Position numbers and translations under genes: made by a program. Of a DNA stretch of 5,439 bases, positions 1 to 5,439 are shown in pieces (position 1 is the stretch's first letter; each line of letters starts with the position of its first letter). The notes under the pieces were generated by a model, which ran no database searches, was not told where the DNA came from, and saw only the letters and a program-made list of their open reading frames with translations. Source of the DNA: Coprothermobacterota bacterium (GTDB lineage: Bacteria; Caldisericota; JANLFM01). The stretch spans positions 1 through 5,439 of the forward strand of contig JAPLHX010000141.1 in NCBI GenBank assembly GCA_026389415.1. The letters run 5' to 3'.

Positions 1-123
1 ATCCATTTCTATCTGACGATCCCATTCGGCTGCATCAAATTCGATAAACCAGGAGCGAAAAGCGGCCCGTTCACCGGGGCTGAGTTGTTTGACAGTCTGC
101 TCAAGCATTTCGACTTGTGACAT
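1..123 (-). CDS. Small antitoxin-like protein, 5' part only (runs off the left edge)
   Basis: The visible 41 residues begin MSQVEMLEQTVKQLSPGE and continue through RSWFIEFDAAEWDRQIEMD to the window edge, so the 3' end is missing. This acidic, helical pattern with an F-x-x-W-F-x-E-F-D-A-x-x-W-D core resembles the short antitoxin partners of RelE/ParE-type toxins; a toxin gene would be expected just beyond the edge. Two in-frame ATG codons lie at 129 and 123. The AGGAG at 131-135 is 7 bases from the 123 start but only 1 base from the 129 start, so 123 is preferred. The start overlaps by 23 bases the end of the helicase-remnant reading frame upstream. The antitoxin call rests on resemblance only; it could be another small uncharacterised protein. 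Confidence 0.6.
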   Translation of the reverse strand, partial: MSQVEMLEQTVKQLSPGERAAFRSWFIEFDAAEWDRQIEMD

Positions 124-304
124 GGTCATTCTCCTTTATGGGATCTTCTTTTTCTCCCAAGATGGCTTTAATCTTAGCATTTAAATCAAATAAAAGCAAC
201 CGGCTGAAGAACCCGGCGATCCGGTCATACCGGCAGGCGCCCTGCAATTGGGTGGCCAGGAAATCCTTCAGCGGACTGCGGCGGGAAGAGTAGCGCTGGA
301 TCAT
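101..304 (-). pseudogene. Remnant of a PLD-like/helicase defence gene (5' end, left copy)
   Basis: The open frame of 67 codons starts MIQRYSSRRSPLKDFL and continues to GACRYDRIAGFFS. This is how phospholipase-D-like helicase proteins of bacterial defence islands begin; those proteins are many hundreds of residues long. Recognisable similarity ends near residue 36 (about base 197). The remaining 30 or so residues (including LFDLNAKIKAILGEKE) are of unknown origin, although they stay in frame and stop inside the start of the next gene. It may be a simple truncation, or an in-frame internal deletion joining the first and last codons of the old gene. A GGTGA about 6 bases before the ATG could still serve as a ribosome site. 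It matches the right-hand remnant at 5301-5347. A functional product is unlikely. Naming the parent family is from memory of its N-terminal pattern. Confidence 0.6.
171..199 (-). promoter_or_regulatory. Candidate promoter for the left-edge antitoxin-like gene
   Basis: On the minus strand TTGCTT (199-194) and TAAGAT (176-171) are separated by exactly 17 bases. They match the sigma-70 consensus at 3 of 6 and 4 of 6 positions. The region is AT-rich compared with its surroundings and lies about 50 bases before the antitoxin-like start, close to the break in the helicase remnant. The match is modest and could be chance in AT-rich DNA. Confidence 0.25.
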
Positions 305-536
305 CCGTTGTCACCATTCCAAAAGTCAGATGGCGGAAACCGCCTATATCACGAGTCAAGCATGGGGAGCTTAATGACATACTGTGAATTACCGTTCGAA
401 AGGGATTACGTGGAGGTCATCTACCTCGCTTTTGCGGGGTTAGCTGAACCGTCTGGTTCGGCTGTTTCTCTGACTGGATGCGTTGATCTCAATTGCTCGA
501 AGTCAAAAGACGTGACGCCGAGTGAGTGCCGGACTA
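305..536. other. Non-coding gap between cap3 and the left helicase remnant
   Basis: I see no supported gene in these 232 bases. The minus strand directly before the remnant start can be read as a 15-residue tail ending in GGA-TGA with a stop just upstream, too short to call. The only structure noted is the pair of short inverted repeats at 424-463. No clear minus-strand terminator with a T-run was found after cap3. Confidence 0.6.
424..463. repeat. Two adjacent short hairpins downstream of cap3
   Basis: CCTCGC-TTTT-GCGGGG (424-439) is followed two bases later by AGCTGAACC-GTCT-GGTTCGGCT (442-463). In plus-strand RNA each stem pairs fully with one G-U wobble; in minus-strand RNA those positions become A-C mismatches. 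A few T residues follow on the plus side (464 onward), so a weak plus-strand terminator is possible. As the end of the CBASS transcript, reading the other way, the structure lacks a T-run and has the mismatched stems. Confidence 0.35.
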
Positions 537-1007
537 TCAGACCGAGCTCTCTTGGATAATGCTGCCTGCGAACGATGTTTTGTTTGGCTGGTAAACCGTG
601 ACGCTCCCCTCAAGTTGGCCATGATCGCCCAGCTTGACAAGTAGCAGCACGACGAAGCCCGCCCCAAGCTGCTGGTCTATCACTATATCGTACATGGTCA
701 TGTGGTCCCGTCCACTTGGTACCAGTGCGAATGAATGGTGCGAGTGCCATTCGCCCAGATAATTGAACCTCGTGTAATCGTGTTTGGTGGTATCAAAAAA
801 AGCAAGGAGTGGCGCAAGAATCTCTTCAACCATCCTTATGAAGGCCGCAAACGTGCCCCCTTTGCGCTGTATGGTTATCTCCTTCACACGAAATGCATCG
901 GGCCCGATGTGCGCTCCCATAAGAATGCCGCCGATCTCTCGCTGCCCAGCTTGCCGCAAGGCGTCAACCAGCTGCTGGGAAATTTCAGGGGGTATTAGAA
1001 GTTGCAT
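537..1007 (-). CDS. cap3: Cap3, CBASS JAB/JAMM-family isopeptidase
   Basis: This 156-residue protein is a single JAB/JAMM metalloprotease domain, the bacterial relative of eukaryotic deubiquitinases. Visible zinc-site residues are E24 (REIGGILMG), then H88 and H90 in GEWHSH, S98 and D101 in PSGRD, giving the classic H-x-H-x7-S-x2-D spacing. In type II CBASS, Cap3 cleaves the bond that Cap2 makes between the CD-NTase C-terminus and its targets, and so limits or resets activation. An ATG at 1076 in the same frame would add 23 residues, but the start at 1007 is chosen because AAGGA lies about 5 bases upstream and because the domain begins at MQLLIPPEI. The start lies inside the last 23 bases of cap2, so translation is probably coupled. 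It is the last gene of the operon and its length suits a one-domain Cap3. Confidence 0.93.
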   Translation of the reverse strand: MQLLIPPEISQQLVDALRQAGQREIGGILMGAHIGPDAFRVKEITIQRKGGTFAAFIRMVEEILAPLLAFFDTTKHDYTRFNYLGEWHSHHSFALVPSGRDHMTMYDIVIDQQLGAGFVVLLLVKLGDHGQLEGSVTVYQPNKTSFAGSIIQESSV

Positions 1008-2775
1008 TATCGTCCTTTTTAAGCAAATCGCACAGGAACTGTACGTCCTCGGGCCCGAGTTCTTGTTTTTTACCATTGTCCCAGCCCTCTACCGAATATG
1101 ATTCCATTGAGATCGGAATTGTATCGAACGGGGCTTCGAAGACCCAGCCTTTAGTCAATCCGATCAGATACATCGAGTAGGGAAAATTTGAGCGCTCGGG
1201 TGGGGTAAAGCAATCCGGAACGAGGCGCGCTGCATGATGCGCGATAATGGCGATATCCGCATCAGATGCCACCAGCACTTCGCCTTCTTCAGTTACGATG
1301 GCGTAATTGCCAGGAACCGGCCCTAAAGCCGGGGCTGGGTTATCAGTGCAGTACTGGAGGTATGCGCCGCGCATGTCCTGCGGCGTTGGGTCTGTTCTGG
1401 GACGGCACCGTGCGACCAGACCACCCATTCCTCCGCCGAACACTTCCATCCAGATCATGGGCCGGCTGGCTGTCCGGGCGACGGCTGCCAGGAGGTTGAA
1501 CACCCTTGCGTTCGCCGTCGCATCGATGAGCACGTCGCATGCAGCCAATCGGTTCATAGCCCCGCTAATGGCGGCGTTGGATTCCTGCCCCGTAATGTGC
1601 AAATGACTAACCTCAATCTGAGCTCCAGGAGCCACTAAGCCAATTGCTACCTTCATCGCGTCTACCTTGTGCTGAACCACCCCCTGCCAGTCCAAAGCGT
1701 GCCGCTGGAGGTTCTCCGGCAACAACAGGTCATGGTCAATCAGGTAGAATTTCCGGCATCCCATACGGGCAAGGCTCATGGCTATCTTACTGCCGACCGA
1801 ACCCAAGCCCACGATACCGATGGTCTTACAGGACAGTTCGTCCCACTCAGGGGAACGGGTCTGAACTGGTTCATCCTCTGACCGGACCCTTGAACACACT
1901 AAAACATCTTCATCTGGGAATACGATAAATAGGTGCAATTCCCCTGCTTGATCTACGATCAGGACGCCGGATATCAACCTTCCGAAGCCATCTACGGGAG
2001 AAGTCCCATCAGTGGCGAGGAATTTTGCCTCTCCCATGCCGGCTAACAGGTCTCGTAGATCCGCAAGCTTTTTTGGATGTCCGATAGTCCTCTTTTCCAA
2101 GTCCGTTTTGAACCAGATGCCGGCCTTGAGTTCCCCCGCTCCCGGCAGGGTCGTCGGGATCTGGTCATCCCTCCAGGCGCTACCCCCGAACGGCATGGCT
2201 TCGTGGACTAAGCTTACCCAGCCTTCATCCGTCATGTGGAGCGAAAATTTGAAGGTTCCAACCGAATGCCCTGGTTGGCCCGCGAGATAATCTGAGAGCG
2301 CTTTACCTGCATACCACCGCAACCATTTGCCACGCAATTCCTGACCCACTGTCAATTTGTGGCGAGATGGCGCAACCACCGGGATATCGGGGCGATCTTC
2401 TCCGAGAGGGTTCTCGATTTCGAACAGTCGGTGTGCGCTTTCCAGCATCTGAACTGAGGTGACGTCGCGGTGCCAATTGTCGGGACCCCACTCTAAGCAG
2501 AGCGGGCCGTCTGCCCCGCCATACTGATGGGTGGAAACCCGTGATTGCATTTTCCGCGGGCGCACGATAACTGGAGCGTCGGGATACAGGGTGGGAAATG
2601 AGACTCGCACTTCGTAGTCATGGCCTTTGGCACGAATAACCGCATCGAGGCCAAGCCCATCTTCATCTAGGCGCCACTCTGTGCCAATAAGCCAATTCGC
2701 CGAACGCGACAGCCCCTCAATACCTGTGCGCTCCAGCTTGAGTCTTTCCGGATCTCTCAAAAACCAAGGCATCAT
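985..2775 (-). CDS. cap2: Cap2, CBASS E2-E1 ubiquitin-transfer-like fusion
   Basis: The 596-residue protein, the usual Cap2 length, has an N-terminal E2-like domain (about 1-130), a linking region, and a C-terminal ThiF/E1 adenylation domain (about 310-590). The E2 part shows the FPTLYPDAPVIV segment and the likely catalytic C93 in PLCLEWGPDNW. The E1 part has the nucleotide-binding loop GIVGLGSVGSK (320-330), the acidic LIDHDLLLPENLQRH stretch with D347, D349, N355 and R358, K370, and a D-A-T motif near 418-420. The E1 cysteine is probably C522 (PDCFTPPE) or C476 (QYCTDNP). In the family, Cap2 adenylates the CD-NTase C-terminus and transfers it through its cysteines to targets, raising nucleotide synthesis. 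The start at 2775 gives an 8-base gap after the CD-NTase stop. The frame stays open to 3069, but that start would overlap the CD-NTase by 286 bases and add unrelated residues. Confidence 0.95.
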   Translation of the reverse strand: MMPWFLRDPERLKLERTGIEGLSRSANWLIGTEWRLDEDGLGLDAVIRAKGHDYEVRVSFPTLYPDAPVIVRPRKMQSRVSTHQYGGADGPLCLEWGPDNWHRDVTSVQMLESAHRLFEIENPLGEDRPDIPVVAPSRHKLTVGQELRGKWLRWYAGKALSDYLAGQPGHSVGTFKFSLHMTDEGWVSLVHEAMPFGGSAWRDDQIPTTLPGAGELKAGIWFKTDLEKRTIGHPKKLADLRDLLAGMGEAKFLATDGTSPVDGFGRLISGVLIVDQAGELHLFIVFPDEDVLVCSRVRSEDEPVQTRSPEWDELSCKTIGIVGLGSVGSKIAMSLARMGCRKFYLIDHDLLLPENLQRHALDWQGVVQHKVDAMKVAIGLVAPGAQIEVSHLHITGQESNAAISGAMNRLAACDVLIDATANARVFNLLAAVARTASRPMIWMEVFGGGMGGLVARCRPRTDPTPQDMRGAYLQYCTDNPAPALGPVPGNYAIVTEEGEVLVASDADIAIIAHHAARLVPDCFTPPERSNFPYSMYLIGLTKGWVFEAPFDTIPISMESYSVEGWDNGKKQELGPEDVQFLCDLLKKDDNATSNTP

Positions 2776-2783
2776 ACGCGGGC

Positions 2784-4010
2784 CTACCAGGCGAATTTTG
2801 CCGGCGTCTTCGGAACAAGCGGCTTGTCCGGAAAGCTCAGCCCGGCAGGGACTGCGGCAGGTTTGAGCAGTCCACCGGTCGGGCCGATCCCAACTTTGGT
2901 GCTGAGATCCTTTACGTTGAGCAACGCGCCGAGTTTGCTCTTCGCCATCTCCACAATTAACTCCGGCTTGCGCTCCTTCCCGATGGCCTCGAAATCTATC
3001 TGGGCCTGACGCAGCCAGTGCCCGAACTTCGCTTCCAGATTGTAGTGGCGGGACGCCGGATCGCTCCACTTGTCGGCAAAGTCCTCGGCTGGGTTGACTG
3101 GGTTTGGCACACGGGGGGAGGTAGGGTTTACAAGTGCTCCCATTGTGGTCAAGATCGTCTCCAATGCATCCGCAATTTTGGCTTCGCCTTGATACGCCCT
3201 AGCTGAAAGTGTCGTGATTATGATGGAGGCCGGTTTTCCGTCTGGGTCGTCAGCAAAAAACATGTCCCGGTGGCGTTTCAGCAGCTGCACGCACCGCTGC
3301 AGGGGGGACTTCCACCGATAGGCGGGCAACTCGTCCACCTTCGCCGCTCTGGCCTGTAGCGCAAGGCTCTCCATCAGCGCCTTGGCCAGCTTCATGCGGG
3401 ACTTGAACCAGAGGACAAAGCCCTCCGAGTTGCTGAGCAGCCAAGCATCGTGGATGATTCGGTAGTTCCACATCTGATTGTCGGTGATCGCCCCGGTCAA
3501 ATTGGCCACGAGCGTGGTTAATTCGGCCGGGACCTCGGTCCGGACAATCGCTTCCTGGATGAGCCGCCGGCGCTCGAAGGTCTCAGGTATGGATGGGACT
3601 GTATCCAGGTGGAACTTCAGCGTATCGGCGTATCTCAGCCGCCAGCAGCGTGGCTTTTCCTGGCGTTTCTCTTTGATGCCGCGCGCGACACGGTAGTCCT
3701 CTATGTCGGCTCCGACGAGGTCCTTGAGCTGCTGCTGCGTGTGGGTACCCTTCGTGACGCCCACCCTCAGACGACAGCCCATGTCCAGGTCGTACTCCCC
3801 GTCATCGTCCACAGGGCGGATCACGGTCCCTAGCCGGAACGACCCCTGCGAGTAGATGTGCGGGGCGAAGGCGTGGCAGCGGGCCTCCTTCCGGCCAAAC
3901 CATTCACCCAGGTCCTTGTATCTGGCATCAGCCTTTTCGTAGGCGGAGTCGGGGATGTCGATGGACCCGGCGACCTCTTCGATGATACGGTTTCTGGTGG
4001 TATTATTCAT
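2784..4010 (-). CDS. cdn: CBASS CD-NTase (cGAS/DncV-like cyclic-oligonucleotide synthase)
   Basis: This 408-residue cytosolic enzyme makes the cyclic nucleotide alarm signal. The nucleotidyltransferase core is clear: Q-G-S-F-R-L-G-T at 55-62 holds the GS motif, YDLDMG at 73-78 gives metal-binding D74 and D76, and the third acid is D136 in LKFHLDTVPS. A helical OAS1-C-like lobe follows, with RWKSPLQRCVQLLKRHRD near 232-249. The Pro/Gly-rich tail (about 375-408) ends KTPAKFAW; this tail is the part that Cap2 should join to targets. The ATG lies within the last 8 bases of cap5 (ATGAATAA), with GGAG about 9 bases upstream, so the two are probably translationally coupled. Pairing with an HNH-SAVED effector and the EYDLDMGC motif recall the CdnG clade, whose studied member makes 3',2'-cGAMP. 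I could not confirm the clade, so the actual product is open. Confidence 0.95.
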   Translation of the reverse strand: MNNTTRNRIIEEVAGSIDIPDSAYEKADARYKDLGEWFGRKEARCHAFAPHIYSQGSFRLGTVIRPVDDDGEYDLDMGCRLRVGVTKGTHTQQQLKDLVGADIEDYRVARGIKEKRQEKPRCWRLRYADTLKFHLDTVPSIPETFERRRLIQEAIVRTEVPAELTTLVANLTGAITDNQMWNYRIIHDAWLLSNSEGFVLWFKSRMKLAKALMESLALQARAAKVDELPAYRWKSPLQRCVQLLKRHRDMFFADDPDGKPASIIITTLSARAYQGEAKIADALETILTTMGALVNPTSPRVPNPVNPAEDFADKWSDPASRHYNLEAKFGHWLRQAQIDFEAIGKERKPELIVEMAKSKLGALLNVKDLSTKVGIGPTGGLLKPAAVPAGLSFPDKPLVPKTPAKFAW

Positions 4011-5178
4011 GATCGGGTTCTCCTATTTCTAAAGCGCGTATGAATTTCTTGCACTCGTTGTTCTGGTCGTAAATGATCCACGGGCCGTCAGCCTTCGGCA
4101 TCCGAACCCGGCCGAGGTCGACGGCGCACGCGACGGGCATGGCGGGGAAGATCGCCAGTGGCGTATGTTTTCCGTGCGCCTTGCCGATGTCCACAATGAG
4201 CTGGCGGACGGTTTCCCGAAATTGGGAGAGCTGTTCCTTGGACTTCAGGAAGTCGTTGTGGGGGCGCTCAATCGTTAACTCCCAGATGGAAACCGCTTCC
4301 CCCAGAACCGCAGTGATGCGCGACGGCGCGATGTGGTCGCTCAAGGATACTACCAGTGCGGGCGGGTGCGAGGAGGATGCTGGTCGATTGACCAGGAACG
4401 TGAAATTGGCTGGCCCGGCTAGCCATTTCCAGGTCTGGAATGGTTCCCTGTGCAGCTGATAGGTCTGCTCAGGCACCTTATCGGTCAGCAGCGAGCCGAA
4501 CAGGGTCATCAATGGAATAGGCGCCAGCGCGAACAGGGAGAGATGCGGGCACTCGGTGCCGTCGACCAAGGGCCGGATTTGGCGGTTGAAAGCAGTCTTC
4601 AGGTTTTCGGCTTCTGTTTTCCAGTAGGCAGGATCACTGTCCTTGCCCTCCCAGCTCATCGAGAGGTGGATGGGACGCTCCTCTGCCGGATACCAGTCCG
4701 GGAAGAGCGCGTCCTTCGCTGCCTCCGGCTGCAGCTTCGACGTCTGGTCTCCAATGTTCGCCCCGTACAGGATGACGTGCGACTTCTTGATGGGGTCAAC
4801 GCCCGTGACGATCGCGATGCGCTTTTCGTGCTCATCCTTCCACTTGACAAGCAGTTCCGCAGAGTAGCGCTCGCCTTCTTCGTCCTGGTCAATCGTCTTG
4901 TGGCAGTCGTGGCAGACCAGCATCAGGTTCGCCACCTCGTTGAGTTGTTTTCTGTTCGTGACAAAGGGACCCCAGCCCCGCGGCCCGATTTTGGAGAAGG
5001 AGTAGATGTGGGCCTTCTCCGAGATGTTCACCTGTTCCTGCGTCACCGGTGATTTGAACACGGGACGGTTGCAACCGTCGAACTGGCACCGTCCCGCGGC
5101 CCGCGCCCAAAGCTCCCTCTCGACTTCGCGTCTAATGTATCGGGTTACTTCTTTAAGTGTGAGGAGATTGAATGCCAT
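4003..5178 (-). CDS. cap5: Cap5, HNH-SAVED cyclic-nucleotide-activated DNase
   Basis: This is the killing effector, 391 residues. The N-terminal HNH nuclease domain (about 20-125) shows a zinc site from C31 and C36 (CQFDGC) with C89 and C92 (CHDCH), catalytic H57 in EKAHIYS, and N84-L85-M86-L87 leading into the second Cys pair. The C-terminal SAVED domain (about 165-391) has HLSLFALAPIPLMTLFGSLL (212-231), the TWKWL segment near 249-253, and LAIFPAMPVACAVDLGR (341-357) followed by MPKADGPWIIYD (360-371). In Cap5 proteins SAVED binds the CD-NTase product, the protein oligomerises, and HNH cleaves double-stranded DNA without sequence selectivity, killing the infected cell. It is the first gene of the operon and overlaps the CD-NTase by 8 bases. 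The start MAFNLLTLKEV has only a weak GAG 5 bases upstream, which may keep the toxic effector low. All nuclease residues appear intact. Confidence 0.95.
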   Translation of the reverse strand: MAFNLLTLKEVTRYIRREVERELWARAAGRCQFDGCNRPVFKSPVTQEQVNISEKAHIYSFSKIGPRGWGPFVTNRKQLNEVANLMLVCHDCHKTIDQDEEGERYSAELLVKWKDEHEKRIAIVTGVDPIKKSHVILYGANIGDQTSKLQPEAAKDALFPDWYPAEERPIHLSMSWEGKDSDPAYWKTEAENLKTAFNRQIRPLVDGTECPHLSLFALAPIPLMTLFGSLLTDKVPEQTYQLHREPFQTWKWLAGPANFTFLVNRPASSSHPPALVVSLSDHIAPSRITAVLGEAVSIWELTIERPHNDFLKSKEQLSQFRETVRQLIVDIGKAHGKHTPLAIFPAMPVACAVDLGRVRMPKADGPWIIYDQNNECKKFIRALEIGEPDHE

Positions 5179-5300
5179 TTTTTCTCGTCGTTAAACCAGC
5201 GGGGAGAGCTTAACTTTTACAAATTTTCGTTCGTAATGTTGCATATTTCTTATAGAAACACAATTGCGAATTTCAGGAAGAAGCAAACGGGTTCATTCAC
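5179..5300. promoter_or_regulatory. AT-rich leader and promoter region of the CBASS operon
   Basis: This 122-base stretch between the right-hand gene remnant and cap5 is visibly richer in A and T than its surroundings and holds no gene. The best sigma-70-like match on the minus strand is CTGAAA (5276-5271), 16 bases, TATAAG (5254-5249), matching consensus at 4 of 6 and 5 of 6 positions. It would give a leader of roughly 60 bases before cap5. The -10 hexamer lies within the short inverted repeat TTTCT-TAT-AGAAA (5246-5258). The promoter position is inferred from pattern only. Confidence 0.4.
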
Positions 5301-5347
5301 AAAAAATCCTCCAACGGACCGCGGCAGGAGGAATAGCGATGGATCAT
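5297..5347 (-). pseudogene. Remnant of a PLD-like/helicase defence gene (5' end, right copy)
   Basis: The frame reads MIHRYSSCRGPLEDFL and then stops (TGA 5299-5297). The 16 residues match the start of the left remnant (MIQRYSSRRSPLKDFL) at 12 positions, and the underlying 47 bases match at 38. A strong AGGAG lies 7 bases before the ATG, and the ATG overlaps the stop of the preceding gene (ATGA). Both show this was a genuine second gene of an operon before being cut off at about base 5300, where the CBASS leader starts. The product as it stands is a 16-residue peptide with no expected function. Confidence 0.65.
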
Positions 5348-5439
5348 ACGCCGTCTCCTTCCACGGCCCCCAAAAGGAGATGGGCCGCCTCAACGTCCTT
5401 CTTCCAGTGCGCCATCGCCACGGAGGGTTTCTGGGAAAG
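5344..5439 (-). CDS. Unrecognised protein, C-terminal 31 residues only
   Basis: An open frame enters from the right edge and ends at TGA 5346-5344. The visible tail includes VAMAHWKKDVEAAHLLLGAV and ends EGDGV. The frame has no internal stop, and its stop overlaps the ATG of the helicase-like remnant in an ATGA arrangement with a good ribosome site inside its last codons, which is typical of operon neighbours. I do not recognise the family. Because the partner gene looks like a defence-island helicase, this may belong to the same multi-gene defence operon, but that is inference from position alone. Confidence 0.55.
   Translation of the reverse strand, partial: LSQKPSVAMAHWKKDVEAAHLLLGAVEGDGV

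Noticed and set aside
424..463. Rho-independent terminator of the CBASS operon
   Set aside because: Read in the operon direction the stems have A-C mismatches and are not followed by a T-run.
248..559. Plus-strand open frame of 103 codons between the remnant and cap3
   Set aside because: It crosses the left remnant, the hairpin region and the end of cap3, has no convincing ribosome site and no recognisable domain.
1008..1076. N-terminal extension of Cap3 by 23 residues using the ATG at 1076
   Set aside because: The start at 1007 has a well-spaced AAGGA and the JAB domain begins there; the extension lies wholly inside cap2 codons.
2776..3069. N-terminal extension of Cap2 by 98 residues using the ATG at 3069
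   Set aside because: It would overlap the CD-NTase gene by 286 bases. The added Arg/Gly/Ser-rich residues look like an out-of-frame reading of that gene, and the E2 domain starts properly at MMPWFLRDPE (2775).
4450..5052. Plus-strand open frame of 200 codons opposite cap5
   Set aside because: It lies entirely antisense to a strongly supported HNH-SAVED gene, is rich in Arg/Leu/Val as mirror frames of GC-rich genes are, and shows no family pattern.
258..5347. Target-site duplication or att repeats of a mobile element carrying the CBASS operon
   Set aside because: The two copies differ at 9 of 47 bases with coding-like changes, and no integrase, transposase or terminal inverted repeats are in the window; homologous gene starts explain them better.

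Overview
The window carries a complete type II CBASS (cyclic-oligonucleotide-based anti-phage signalling system) operon. All four genes are on the minus strand, from about 5178 down to 537. In transcription order they are cap5 (HNH nuclease fused to a SAVED ligand sensor, 391 aa), a cGAS/DncV-like nucleotidyltransferase (CD-NTase, 408 aa), cap2 (E2-E1 ubiquitin-transfer-like fusion, 596 aa) and cap3 (JAB/JAMM isopeptidase, 156 aa). Junctions are tight: an 8-base overlap, an 8-base gap and a 23-base overlap. Together with a single AT-rich leader in front of cap5, this suggests one transcript.

Expected working model, from family knowledge: infection activates the CD-NTase, which makes a cyclic nucleotide signal. 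The SAVED domain of Cap5 binds the signal and Cap5 assembles into an active DNase that degrades DNA and aborts infection. Cap2 conjugates the C-terminus of the CD-NTase to cellular targets and primes it for activity. Cap3 removes or processes these conjugates. All key catalytic residues I looked for are present, so the system looks intact. The exception is one that sequence alone cannot settle: which Cap2 cysteine serves the E1 domain.

The flanks are more unusual. The right edge (5439 to 5344, minus) holds the 3' end of an unrecognised gene whose stop overlaps (ATGA) the start of a second gene. That second gene breaks after 16 codons. At the left (304 down) lies another, diverged copy of the same gene start, this time keeping about 36 recognisable codons. 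Both copies begin like the N-terminus of the phospholipase-D-like/helicase proteins found in defence islands. The CBASS operon therefore sits between two same-orientation broken gene starts that match at 38 of 47 bases. Beyond the left remnant is the 5' end of a small gene resembling type II toxin-antitoxin antitoxins, running off the window. The picture is a defence-island hotspot with repeated cassette exchange.

The organism cannot be named. The sequence is bacterial with moderate-to-high GC and Shine-Dalgarno-led genes. A proteobacterium is plausible, but that is a guess. GC content differs inside the operon: sampled lines of the cap5/CD-NTase half are richer (about 55-68%) than those of the cap2/cap3 half (about 42-57%). 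No rRNA, tRNA, CRISPR array or complete insertion sequence was seen.
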